Source of the DNA: JABSSA01 sp039984715
GTDB lineage: Bacteria; Pseudomonadota; Alphaproteobacteria; Rhodobacterales; Rhodobacteraceae
Direction of reading: 5' to 3'
Length of the DNA stretch: 64,000 bases
Assembly (NCBI GenBank): GCA_039984715.1
Contig: JBDWUA010000018.1
Span: forward strand, 166,717-230,716
The first letter of the stretch is position 1; each line of letters begins with the position of its first letter. Below, in pieces: positions 55,201 to 62,443 of this stretch. Under the pieces are notes generated by a model. That model did not search any database. It was given only the letters and a program-made list of their open reading frames with translations, and was not told the DNA's origin. Both the position numbers and the translations under genes were made by a program.

Positions 55201-55902
55201 TTAGTTTACTGCAAAACAGTACAACAATCCGGCCCCACCAGAGCTGGCCAACGCTTTGTCACTGCATCCACGCGAGGGATGTGACGAATTCCACGAGACG
55301 AAATTGCGCGATGCAAGCGGGCCGGAACGATCATGGTGACCGACAATGGCTGAACCTGCATCATTGCTTGTCCAGTTGCCACATGTCGTGTCACCGCCAG
55401 CAGTGGAAAAGTAGCCGTGCGAATCCGATCCCGTCAGGATATCGTGCTTGGTTGGACGCGTTCCGCGCTTGTTGATTGAATTTCCGTTTTCATCAAGCCC
55501 AGTCTCAAAGTTGATGTTCACATCATCCTCGTGCAGATGATCAACATCGTTTGCAATCAGTTCACCTTTGATGTTGTGCCATGGGCCCGATCCAATCCGG
55601 TCACGTGCGTTCACGCCCTCGGTGATCTGGGTCGTACCGCTGCTGCGATCAATGATCATGCTGCTGCTTAGATACGCGGCCCATTCTTTCGAAGAACCTG
55701 CAGAACCCGCCAGTGTGGCGCAATGGGTATCAGCACCGTCCAAGCCCCCAAAATTAGCGCCATCACCAGTGCCAACACTTGTGATGAAAAAGGACATTTT
55801 ATCTATGTCATTTGCCGATTGAGCATTCGCAATCACCGCGCCGCCGCAGACCGATAACGTAAATGCTGCCAAAAAAGTTGTTCGCTTTAGAGTTTTAGAC
55901 AT
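55201..55902 (-). CDS. Secreted endostatin/C-type lectin-like domain protein
   Basis: The 233-residue protein has a signal peptide (cleavage after ANA, about residue 27) and a domain beginning MSFFITSVGTGDGANFGGLDGADTHC that I recall from secreted lectin/endostatin-like proteins of marine proteobacteria. Four cysteines (ADTHCATL, DTTCGNW, SRGCSDK, LLYCFAV) could form two disulphides. It probably acts outside the cytoplasm, perhaps binding glycans; that is inference. Confidence 0.65.
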   Translation of the reverse strand: MSKTLKRTTFLAAFTLSVCGGAVIANAQSANDIDKMSFFITSVGTGDGANFGGLDGADTHCATLAGSAGSSKEWAAYLSSSMIIDRSSGTTQITEGVNARDRIGSGPWHNIKGELIANDVDHLHEDDVNINFETGLDENGNSINKRGTRPTKHDILTGSDSHGYFSTAGGDTTCGNWTSNDAGSAIVGHHDRSGPLASRNFVSWNSSHPSRGCSDKALASSGGAGLLYCFAVN

Positions 55903-56047
55903 GGTGTGGTTCTTTCCCTAAATTCCGATGCATAAAATACTACGTATCGAAATCTGGATGGTCGAGTAGGGCCATATTCACATTGACGTCAAAAACAGCA
56001 TTACCTTACTGCCGGTCGATCACATCACCGCTGTTCTTATCCAAGCC

Positions 56048-56263
56048 TTACTCATAGCCCCGCTTGGCTTTTTGCATATGCAGATCAAACCGCGCATCTT
56101 TGGCGGCACCTTCTGTGTCGAACCAATCTGTACGCTGTTGGCCCGAATTACCGATCCGCCCCCAGTTGCGCACAAGGCCCCAGTCTCCGAAAAGACCGCG
56201 CACGATATCCATGCGATAGAACCGGAACAAATTGCCCTTAGGCTCTGTTTTTGTCAGATGCAT
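56048..56263 (-). CDS. Stand-alone WGR domain protein
   Basis: The 71-residue protein is a single WGR domain: FRFYRMDIVRGLFGDWGLVRNWGRIG with the WGR core, then WFDTEGAAKDARFDLHMQKAKRGY. In other proteins WGR domains bind nucleic acid ends (PARPs, MolR). Here no other domain is attached; single-domain WGR proteins are common in alphaproteobacteria. Role unknown. Confidence 0.82.
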   Translation of the reverse strand: MHLTKTEPKGNLFRFYRMDIVRGLFGDWGLVRNWGRIGNSGQQRTDWFDTEGAAKDARFDLHMQKAKRGYE

Positions 56264-56403
56264 GCCCCGTATTCCCCATGGTCTTGCTGCAAAGTCACTC
56301 GCATCTTCAGGTTGTGGACATTAATTACCCATACAAGGCGCATAGCCAAGGCAAAAAAGCCTGTGATTGCCCAATGAGCCGATCTTTACAGGTGTCAAAA
56401 GGA

Positions 56404-57285
56404 TCATAGCCCGTTCAATGGAACCTTCAGAACCGGATTTCCGCTTTCGTCTTTGGGAACTTCGCCGGCGCGCATGTTCACTTGCAAAGACGGGATGATC
56501 AGTTTCGGCATGGCCAGCTGTGCATCACGTTCGGTGCGAAATTTGATGAATTCATCGCGCGTTTTTCCACTGCCAACATGGATGTTGTTGGCACGCTCCT
56601 CGGCGACGGATGTTTCCCACGCGATGTCGCGCCCACCGGGTCCGTAATCGTGGCACATGAACAGGCGCATGGCATCAGGCAAGGCAAGCACCTTTTGGAT
56701 ACTGTCAAAAAGCTCACCCGCGTCGCCACCGGGGAAATCTGCGCGGGCTGATCCGCCGTCGGGCATGAACAGAGTATCGCCAACAAAGGCAGCGTTGCCC
56801 ATGACATGCACCATACAGGCGGGTGTGTGACCGGGCGTTGAGATGGCGAAACATTGCATGTCGCCCACATGATAGGTGTCGCCCTCTTCGAACAGCCTAT
56901 CAAATTGCGACCCGTCGCGTTGGAATTCGGTGCCTTCGTTGAAGATTTTGCCAAAGGTCTCTTGAATCGCGACGATCCCTGCGCCAACGCCGATCTGTCC
57001 GCCGATCCTATCCTGAATATAGGGCGCCGCGCTAAGGTGGTCGGCATGAACGTGACTTTCGATGATCCAATCCATGGTCAGGCCTTGGGATTGAATATGC
57101 GCAATCAACTCATCCGCATGATCATAGGTGATGCGCCCGGCGGCATAATCGATGTCCAAAACGCTGTCGATGATCGCACAGGCCGGCGAACTTGGATCTT
57201 TCACAACATAACTGATCGTGTTTGTCGTCGCATCAAAGAACCCTTTGACGTCAGGCTGTATGTCCATGTTCACTGAATAGGTCAT
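56404..57285 (-). CDS. MBL-fold persulfide dioxygenase / Blh-like hydrolase
   Basis: The 293-residue metallo-beta-lactamase-fold protein has the metal motif ESHVHADHLSAA, then STPGHTPACMVH, FVGDTLFMPD and LFMCHDYGPGG, as in Blh/ETHE1-like persulfide dioxygenases. These oxidise glutathione persulfide in sulfide detoxification. GGAG lies 7 nt before the ATG. It is the third gene after two YeeE/YedE-type halves, an arrangement known from BigR/SqrR-controlled sulfide operons. Confidence 0.82.
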   Translation of the reverse strand: MTYSVNMDIQPDVKGFFDATTNTISYVVKDPSSPACAIIDSVLDIDYAAGRITYDHADELIAHIQSQGLTMDWIIESHVHADHLSAAPYIQDRIGGQIGVGAGIVAIQETFGKIFNEGTEFQRDGSQFDRLFEEGDTYHVGDMQCFAISTPGHTPACMVHVMGNAAFVGDTLFMPDGGSARADFPGGDAGELFDSIQKVLALPDAMRLFMCHDYGPGGRDIAWETSVAEERANNIHVGSGKTRDEFIKFRTERDAQLAMPKLIIPSLQVNMRAGEVPKDESGNPVLKVPLNGL

Positions 57286-57302
57286 GCGTCACTCCCTGAG
57301 TG

Positions 57303-57740
57303 TCATGCGATTTCTGGCGTTTTTGGCGTGCCGTGTGATTGCGCAAACTTGGCAAGAAGAATTCCGGCGATCACCGCACCGGTGAATACAAAGACCTCCC
57401 ATCTGCCGGTGCCCAATGCGGGCAACGCACCACCGGGACAAAATCCTGCGATCCCCCAGCCAATGCCGAATACAGCCGACCCGCCCAGCAATCGCGTGTC
57501 AACTTGACGACCCGTCGGAAGGCGAAAGCCGTCATCAAACATTGGCGACGAGCGGCCAAAAACGATGCGGTATCCGATCAATGTCGTGACCAAGGCCCCA
57601 CCCATCACAAAGATAAGAGACGGATCCCATGTTCCCGCGACGTCAAAAAAGTTCAGAACCTTGGCCGGATTGGCCATGCCTGAAATTGCGATGCCGGTGC
57701 CAAAGATCAGGCCAATCAGGTATATTGTCAAAAGTCGCAT
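57303..57740 (-). CDS. YeeE/YedE-type membrane protein, PmpA-like (DUF6691)
   Basis: The 145-residue protein has four hydrophobic segments and the signature GWGIAGFCPGGALPALGTG, with a cysteine in a glycine-rich loop. It is the short second half of a two-gene sulfur-compound transport unit (PmpAB type). It follows its partner by 3 bp and precedes the persulfide dioxygenase by 17 bp. Confidence 0.8.
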   Translation of the reverse strand: MRLLTIYLIGLIFGTGIAISGMANPAKVLNFFDVAGTWDPSLIFVMGGALVTTLIGYRIVFGRSSPMFDDGFRLPTGRQVDTRLLGGSAVFGIGWGIAGFCPGGALPALGTGRWEVFVFTGAVIAGILLAKFAQSHGTPKTPEIA

Positions 57741-57743
57741 GGC

Positions 57744-58184
57744 TCAGGCCCCTATTACATGGCGGATGACGTAAACGGTTATTCCAGTGCTGATCATAAA
57801 CGTGATCGTTGCCGCAATGGATCGTGGCGACAGCCGCGCCATGCCACAGACACCATGTCCGGACGTACACCCCGCACCAAATGTCACGCCAACTCCAACG
57901 ATCAATCCACCAACAATCATCATTGGAACCGACATCGGGATTTCAACAGCAGGCATCGCGCCTGTTACGGCAAAGATAACCAACGGACCACTGACCATGC
58001 CCGCAAGCAATACCGCCCGCCATTTAAAATCCTGTCCGGATATGGGGGAAATCAGACCAGCCAGAATACCAGTGGCCCCAAACACCCGCCCGAGGGTCAG
58101 CATAAGCAACGTCGCTGCCAAGCCGATCAAGACACCTCCGCTTAGTGACATCCACGGTGTGAATTCAGTTTCAAAACCTGACAT
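57744..58184 (-). CDS. YeeE/YedE-type membrane protein, PmpB-like
   Basis: The 146-residue protein has four hydrophobic segments and the cysteine-bearing loop TFGAGCTSGHGVCGMARLS typical of YeeE/YedE transporters, which move thiosulfate or related sulfur species. It is the first gene of the three-gene sulfide unit. A BigR/SqrR-type regulator gene is not adjacent in this window. Confidence 0.82.
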   Translation of the reverse strand: MSGFETEFTPWMSLSGGVLIGLAATLLMLTLGRVFGATGILAGLISPISGQDFKWRAVLLAGMVSGPLVIFAVTGAMPAVEIPMSVPMMIVGGLIVGVGVTFGAGCTSGHGVCGMARLSPRSIAATITFMISTGITVYVIRHVIGA

Positions 58185-58216
58185 CGCATTTCCCCAATCC
58201 CATGCTGCTTAACGCT

Positions 58217-58222
58217 ATTATA
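58217..58222 (-). promoter_or_regulatory. Possible -10 element for the sulfide operon
   Basis: On the minus strand TATAAT lies 33 bp upstream of the PmpB-like start. No consensus -35 is visible at the right distance, so an activator or a weak promoter is implied if it is real. The rest of the 58185-58633 gap shows no gene. Confidence 0.3.
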
Positions 58223-58633
58223 TTCCGATTTCGCACTCTGTGGCGAGATTTTTTTCCTCGATTTACACCAGACGCACAACACTGTTCTCTTGCGTCTGCC
58301 TTTTTTGGATTACATACTTGATAAAGAAAGCTATGGCACGGAAAGCGTTATCTTTGACCGGTTCGCCAGTATCACATTGATGTCATTGCGTCAGTTCGGT
58401 ACCGCTTGGAAACGGCTCCGTGCAAATCGTGTTGGTGATGTTGCCCTGCTATGAAATTGGCTCTTTGGGCGGGTTCGGATTATCCGCAGACGTTGGATAG
58501 AGTGTGAATGTTATCACTTATTTTTTAACACCCGCTGCCTCGACGAAGTTAAGTAGGCCTTCTAGTAAAGGTAGAATTGCGGCGGGTATTTTTTGAATCG
58601 ATTTACAAGGCATTGATAGGGGGGATTGAGTTG

Positions 58634-60301
58634 ATGGTTCGGGTTAGAGCAACCGAGATTGATGAACAGCGCCGTCAACTTGAGGACGCCCAAAACACTG
58701 TCGACGCACTTAAAAACCAGATTGCCCAACAAGCAATCGCAATGTCCAAGTTGCAACAGAACGAAGATCGATACCGCAGCATCCTCGAGTCGACCAAGGC
58801 AGTGTCTTGGGAAATGGATGCGACCAGTATGACATTTACATATGTAAGTCCCCAGATCGAAGCTCTGTCAGGCTTTCCCAAAGAAAAGTGGGTGGACTTC
58901 GAATTCTGGGCCAGCAGGATTCATGCAGACGAACGCGACGATGCTGTAAACTGGTGTCAGGTCGAAACGGCAAAAGGTCTTGATCACGATATTGAATATC
59001 GGATGATCAAAGCGGATGGGAACACAGTTTGGGTGCGAGACGTGATCAGTGTGATCGCCGAAGACAACAAACCCATGCTGTTGCGCGGCCACTTTTTTAA
59101 TATCGATGATCGCAAAAAGGCAGAGGATGAATCCTTTGCTTTACAGGCTACAACCTACCGATCCCAAAAAATGGAAAGCCTTGGATCAATGGCAGGTGGA
59201 ATTGCCCATGATTTCAACAATCTGCTTTCCGTCATGTTGGGGAATACAGAATTGGCATTGATGATTCCGGATTTGGACACGCGGGCCAAACCTTTGTTGG
59301 AAGACATTAAAAAAGCAGGCCATCAAGCTGCGGAATTGATCCGCGAGATGCTAACCTATGTCGGAAAAGACCCCCTGACCCTTAAGGAAACCTATCTCAA
59401 CGCGCTGATTCTGGACATGTGGAGCCTTGTTGAAAGAGCCCATCCTAAGACCGTTAATCTGACTCATGACCTTGGCAACAACCTGCCGCCGGCGGTGGCT
59501 GATCCGACGTTGATTCAGCAGATCATTCTAAATCTGATCATCAACGCATCTGATGCAGTCGGTTCTGACATTGGTTCGATTATCGTTAGAACGCTGGTGA
59601 TCAACACCAACCAGATTATGGTTGATGAAAGCTTCACAGCTCCCCTGCCCTCAGGAGAGTGTTTTATTGTTATTGAAGTGTCCGACACAGGGTGTGGGAT
59701 GGAAGATTCAGTGGTCGCGAAATTATTCGAGCCGTTTTTTACGACAAAAATGGCAGGGCGCGGGCTTGGCCTCGCGACCGTCCAAAGCATCGTCAATCGT
59801 CACAGCGGCACAATCTCGGTCAAAAGCAAAATTGGACAAGGCACAACGTTCAAAGTTTATCTCCCTGTTCTTGAACAGGAACCTTGGGCCGCCCCGGAAC
59901 AGGAAATCATGACAGAAAAAGAACCCGTTACCAAAGGAATGATCCTTGTTGTCGATGACGAAGACGGCGTACGCGATATGGTGTGCCGGGTTCTTTTACA
60001 TACTGGGTTTTCCGTTCTCAGTGCCTCGAATGGATATGAGGCAATTGACCTCTTCAAACGACATCATGACGAAGTTGATTGTGTTCTATTGGATCTTCGT
60101 ATGCCGCTGATAAGCGGAGAAGAAACGTTAAAAAAGTTGCGCGACTTTGACGACAAGGTCAAAGTTGTTTTGGCCAGCGGCAATTATGATCCTGCGAAAA
60201 GCTCCGGGTTAAACGTGAAAGCGTTCGTGCAGAAGCCATATACAATTGAAGAGATTACAAGGGTGCTTTCGGACGCGATTCAAGACCCAGAATCCCCGTA
60301 A
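58634..60301 (+). CDS. PAS-domain hybrid histidine kinase with C-terminal receiver
   Basis: The 555-residue protein has a coiled-coil start (about 5-45), a PAS domain (about 45-165; WEMDATSMTFTYVSP, FFNIDDRKKAE), a dimerisation/phospho-acceptor segment with His in GGIAHDFNNLLSVM (about 190), an ATPase domain (NLIINASDAV, DTGCGM, GRGLGLATV) and a receiver (ILVVDDEDGVRD, LLDLRMPLISGEE with the Asp acceptor, KPY). No membrane segment or DNA-binding domain is present. The ATG at 58634 has a G-rich SD; a TTG at 58577 is possible. No response regulator gene is adjacent. Confidence 0.85.
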   Translation: MVRVRATEIDEQRRQLEDAQNTVDALKNQIAQQAIAMSKLQQNEDRYRSILESTKAVSWEMDATSMTFTYVSPQIEALSGFPKEKWVDFEFWASRIHADERDDAVNWCQVETAKGLDHDIEYRMIKADGNTVWVRDVISVIAEDNKPMLLRGHFFNIDDRKKAEDESFALQATTYRSQKMESLGSMAGGIAHDFNNLLSVMLGNTELALMIPDLDTRAKPLLEDIKKAGHQAAELIREMLTYVGKDPLTLKETYLNALILDMWSLVERAHPKTVNLTHDLGNNLPPAVADPTLIQQIILNLIINASDAVGSDIGSIIVRTLVINTNQIMVDESFTAPLPSGECFIVIEVSDTGCGMEDSVVAKLFEPFFTTKMAGRGLGLATVQSIVNRHSGTISVKSKIGQGTTFKVYLPVLEQEPWAAPEQEIMTEKEPVTKGMILVVDDEDGVRDMVCRVLLHTGFSVLSASNGYEAIDLFKRHHDEVDCVLLDLRMPLISGEETLKKLRDFDDKVKVVLASGNYDPAKSSGLNVKAFVQKPYTIEEITRVLSDAIQDPESP

Positions 60302-60386
60302 GGTCAAGGATTAGCCGTTCAGTTTCGCACCCGATTTGATCAGGCGCGCCGGGCATTTCATTCTGCCGTGCCAAAGCACAGCCACC

Positions 60387-62003
60387 CTAGATCATTGATA
60401 AGTTGTCGGTCAAAACCGCTGCGCCAAATACAAATGCGTTGGCCGCCATATGTGCGACAATCGGATCAGACACGTTGCGCGATCGGTACATGACCCATGA
60501 GAACGCCAACCCTGCAACAAATGCTTCGGCCCAACGATCATGAAGCGCCGCAAACAACGCCGCAGTGACCACAGCAGCCAAAATTGTCCAACCGATGCTT
60601 GGCCCTCGCCGCAAACGACCTTCTAGGTAATCGCGGAAAAATAGCTCTTCTATGATGGGTACTAAGATCATGGTCCCAAAGCCGCGCAACACGTACCACG
60701 CCACCAATAGGCCGCCGCTTAGAGCGCCAAAGGGCATAGAGTCGCTGGGTTCGACAGGAACCAAAATCCACATCCAGCCAACGGTCAATCCGACCAATAT
60801 TGCGAATGGATCGATCCGCCATGTCATTGATTTGTACACGCGCCAAAACAACGCCAGCACAAGTGTCATCAACACCACGCGCACTGGGTAGACGACACCC
60901 GGAACATTGACCAACGCAGATGCAGGCAATGCGCTTAACATGAAGACAGCGAATGGCAGAATCCGCGCAACCAGTGGATCTTGAAACAGCGGCGGCACAC
61001 CAACACCAGACGCTGTTGGCACTTGGTCTGATACTGGCGCTTTCTGAAGCGCAGGGATCGACTGTGCCAATGCAATAATGCCAAGAGCCACAAGGGTAAA
61101 CATCAGCCACCCCGCGTGCGAATGAAACCCACCAACAGCCAAATCCGGATTGCCATTTAACCCGATGGCCAACAACGCACTGATACGTACGACATTAAAC
61201 GCAACCGAGGCCGCGATCCCGACGGGATACAGCAAGAACGCAAGCGGAAACCGCAGGTTTTGACGGAACAGCCACAGGTAAACACTGACGAACACTATGA
61301 TCAGTGCAATGCCTTCAATCCCGGAACAAACGGGGGCGACATTGATGTAAAACCCATCCGCCCCGATAATTTTGTGTTCCGGAAAAGATTCAACTTCGAT
61401 CCCCAACACACCAATCGTTCGAACCACTGCGGAAAACGTCCAATCCGCAATCGTGTCCAACCGCCAAATTGGTCGGATCAGCGTGGACAAATAAGGCGTC
61501 ACCGCTCCGGCTATGATCACAGGAACAAGCGTTGACCAGTTAAAAGCGAAGAAATCACCCCAGCGATAGGCGGGCGCGACATACAACATCAAACCCAGGC
61601 TCAACATCGCCATGCCAACGACCCAACACACGAAAGCGGGCACAAGAACGGCGTCCCCTACTCCGTCGCGCATAAACAACACAGGCACCAATGCAACAAC
61701 CATGCCTGCCGTATTTACGACCAAAGGCCAAATGCGCGAGCCTGCCTCTTCGACCAGTCCTCGAAAAGGGACCGGGCGCAACATCGCCATAAGCACCAAC
61801 GTGCCCAGAACACAGTAGACGGCAATCAAAGTACCGGAAGCCCCAGCACACGCCCATTGCGGCCAATTTGCGAGGCATTCAAACGAAATGGCATGTTTGA
61901 AAACGGTGCCGATCAGTCCCAATTGCCCAACAAGCAACAACGCGGCAAAAATCAACGCGCGGCGCACAGGCGTACGAAACCGAGGTGTGTCCAATGCCAC
62001 CAT
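60387..62003 (-). CDS. xrtE: Exosortase E fused to a CPBP (CAAX-type) membrane protease
   Basis: This 538-residue polytopic protein has an exosortase core with the catalytic trio in order: Cys226 (PVCSGIEG), Arg273 (NVVRISALL) and His294 (GGFHSHAGW). After a linker (about 320-345) comes a CPBP/Abi-type protease domain with EELFFRDYLEGR (Glu452-Glu453, Arg457), His488 (LHDRW) and His518/Asn522 (AHMAANAF). This is the exosortase E/protease architecture of the VPEID-CTERM system. It should cleave the C-terminal signal of exported proteins at the inner membrane. The likely substrate gene is 108 bp upstream. Confidence 0.9.
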   Translation of the reverse strand: MVALDTPRFRTPVRRALIFAALLLVGQLGLIGTVFKHAISFECLANWPQWACAGASGTLIAVYCVLGTLVLMAMLRPVPFRGLVEEAGSRIWPLVVNTAGMVVALVPVLFMRDGVGDAVLVPAFVCWVVGMAMLSLGLMLYVAPAYRWGDFFAFNWSTLVPVIIAGAVTPYLSTLIRPIWRLDTIADWTFSAVVRTIGVLGIEVESFPEHKIIGADGFYINVAPVCSGIEGIALIIVFVSVYLWLFRQNLRFPLAFLLYPVGIAASVAFNVVRISALLAIGLNGNPDLAVGGFHSHAGWLMFTLVALGIIALAQSIPALQKAPVSDQVPTASGVGVPPLFQDPLVARILPFAVFMLSALPASALVNVPGVVYPVRVVLMTLVLALFWRVYKSMTWRIDPFAILVGLTVGWMWILVPVEPSDSMPFGALSGGLLVAWYVLRGFGTMILVPIIEELFFRDYLEGRLRRGPSIGWTILAAVVTAALFAALHDRWAEAFVAGLAFSWVMYRSRNVSDPIVAHMAANAFVFGAAVLTDNLSMI

Positions 62004-62111
62004 TCCACTTTCTCCGAAGGCAAAACAAACAATTACTAGTCACTACTCAAGCTACGGGCCCGCCTTTTCACAAGAAAAACGGACCCGCAAATTTTTTAAA
62101 ACTGGGGTCGC

Positions 62112-62318
62112 TTACGCCGCGCGGCGACGGCGCTCCCATGTCAACAATACGATTGCGGCCAAAGCTGCGATAGCAGCAGTGCCTTCAAGCGCACTGATCT
62201 CTGGAACAGCCGTAGAACAACCAGCGGCCGCGGGATTAAGCCCACAGAACGCAGGTGTGTTTGCCATTGCTGCCGAAGCAGAGACAGTCGTAATAGCGGA
62301 CAAGATAAGAGTCTTCAT
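62112..62318 (-). CDS. Short VPEID-CTERM-like exosortase substrate
   Basis: The 68-residue protein has a signal peptide (residues 1-19, ending AMA), an 18-residue middle with two cysteines (CGLNPAAAGC), then VPEIS (38-42), a hydrophobic segment (about 43-61) and WERRRRAA. That motif-helix-arginine order is an exosortase sorting signal, with Ser for Asp in VPEID. GGAG lies 7 nt before the ATG at 62318, so the longer reading is rejected. Almost nothing remains between the two signals. Processing by the neighbouring exosortase E is inferred. Confidence 0.85.
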   Translation of the reverse strand: MKTLILSAITTVSASAAMANTPAFCGLNPAAAGCSTAVPEISALEGTAAIAALAAIVLLTWERRRRAA

Positions 62319-62344
62319 GAGACGTCTCCAATCATGTTTACTCG

Positions 62345-62365
62345 AAAAAGGACCAAATAGGGTCC
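62345..62365 (-). terminator. Rho-independent terminator after the SdrD-B-like gene
   Basis: On the minus strand GGACC and GGTCC form a 5-bp stem with a 6-nt loop followed by five T. It lies about 80 bp beyond the stop of the upstream gene and 27 bp before the CTERM-protein start. A second hairpin with a GAAA loop (62427-62442) directly follows that stop. Confidence 0.65.
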
Positions 62366-62443
62366 GGTGAAATAGGGTTTCCCCCAAAATGACGAAACCC
62401 AAAATTTGGGATTCGCCAATCTTATCGGTTTCTTTCGAAACCA

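Noticed and set aside
62056..62090. Hairpin-like repeat between the CTERM gene and xrtE, considered as a terminator
   Set aside because: On the minus strand CGGGTCCG can pair with CGGGCCCG, but no T-tract follows, so termination between the two genes is not supported.
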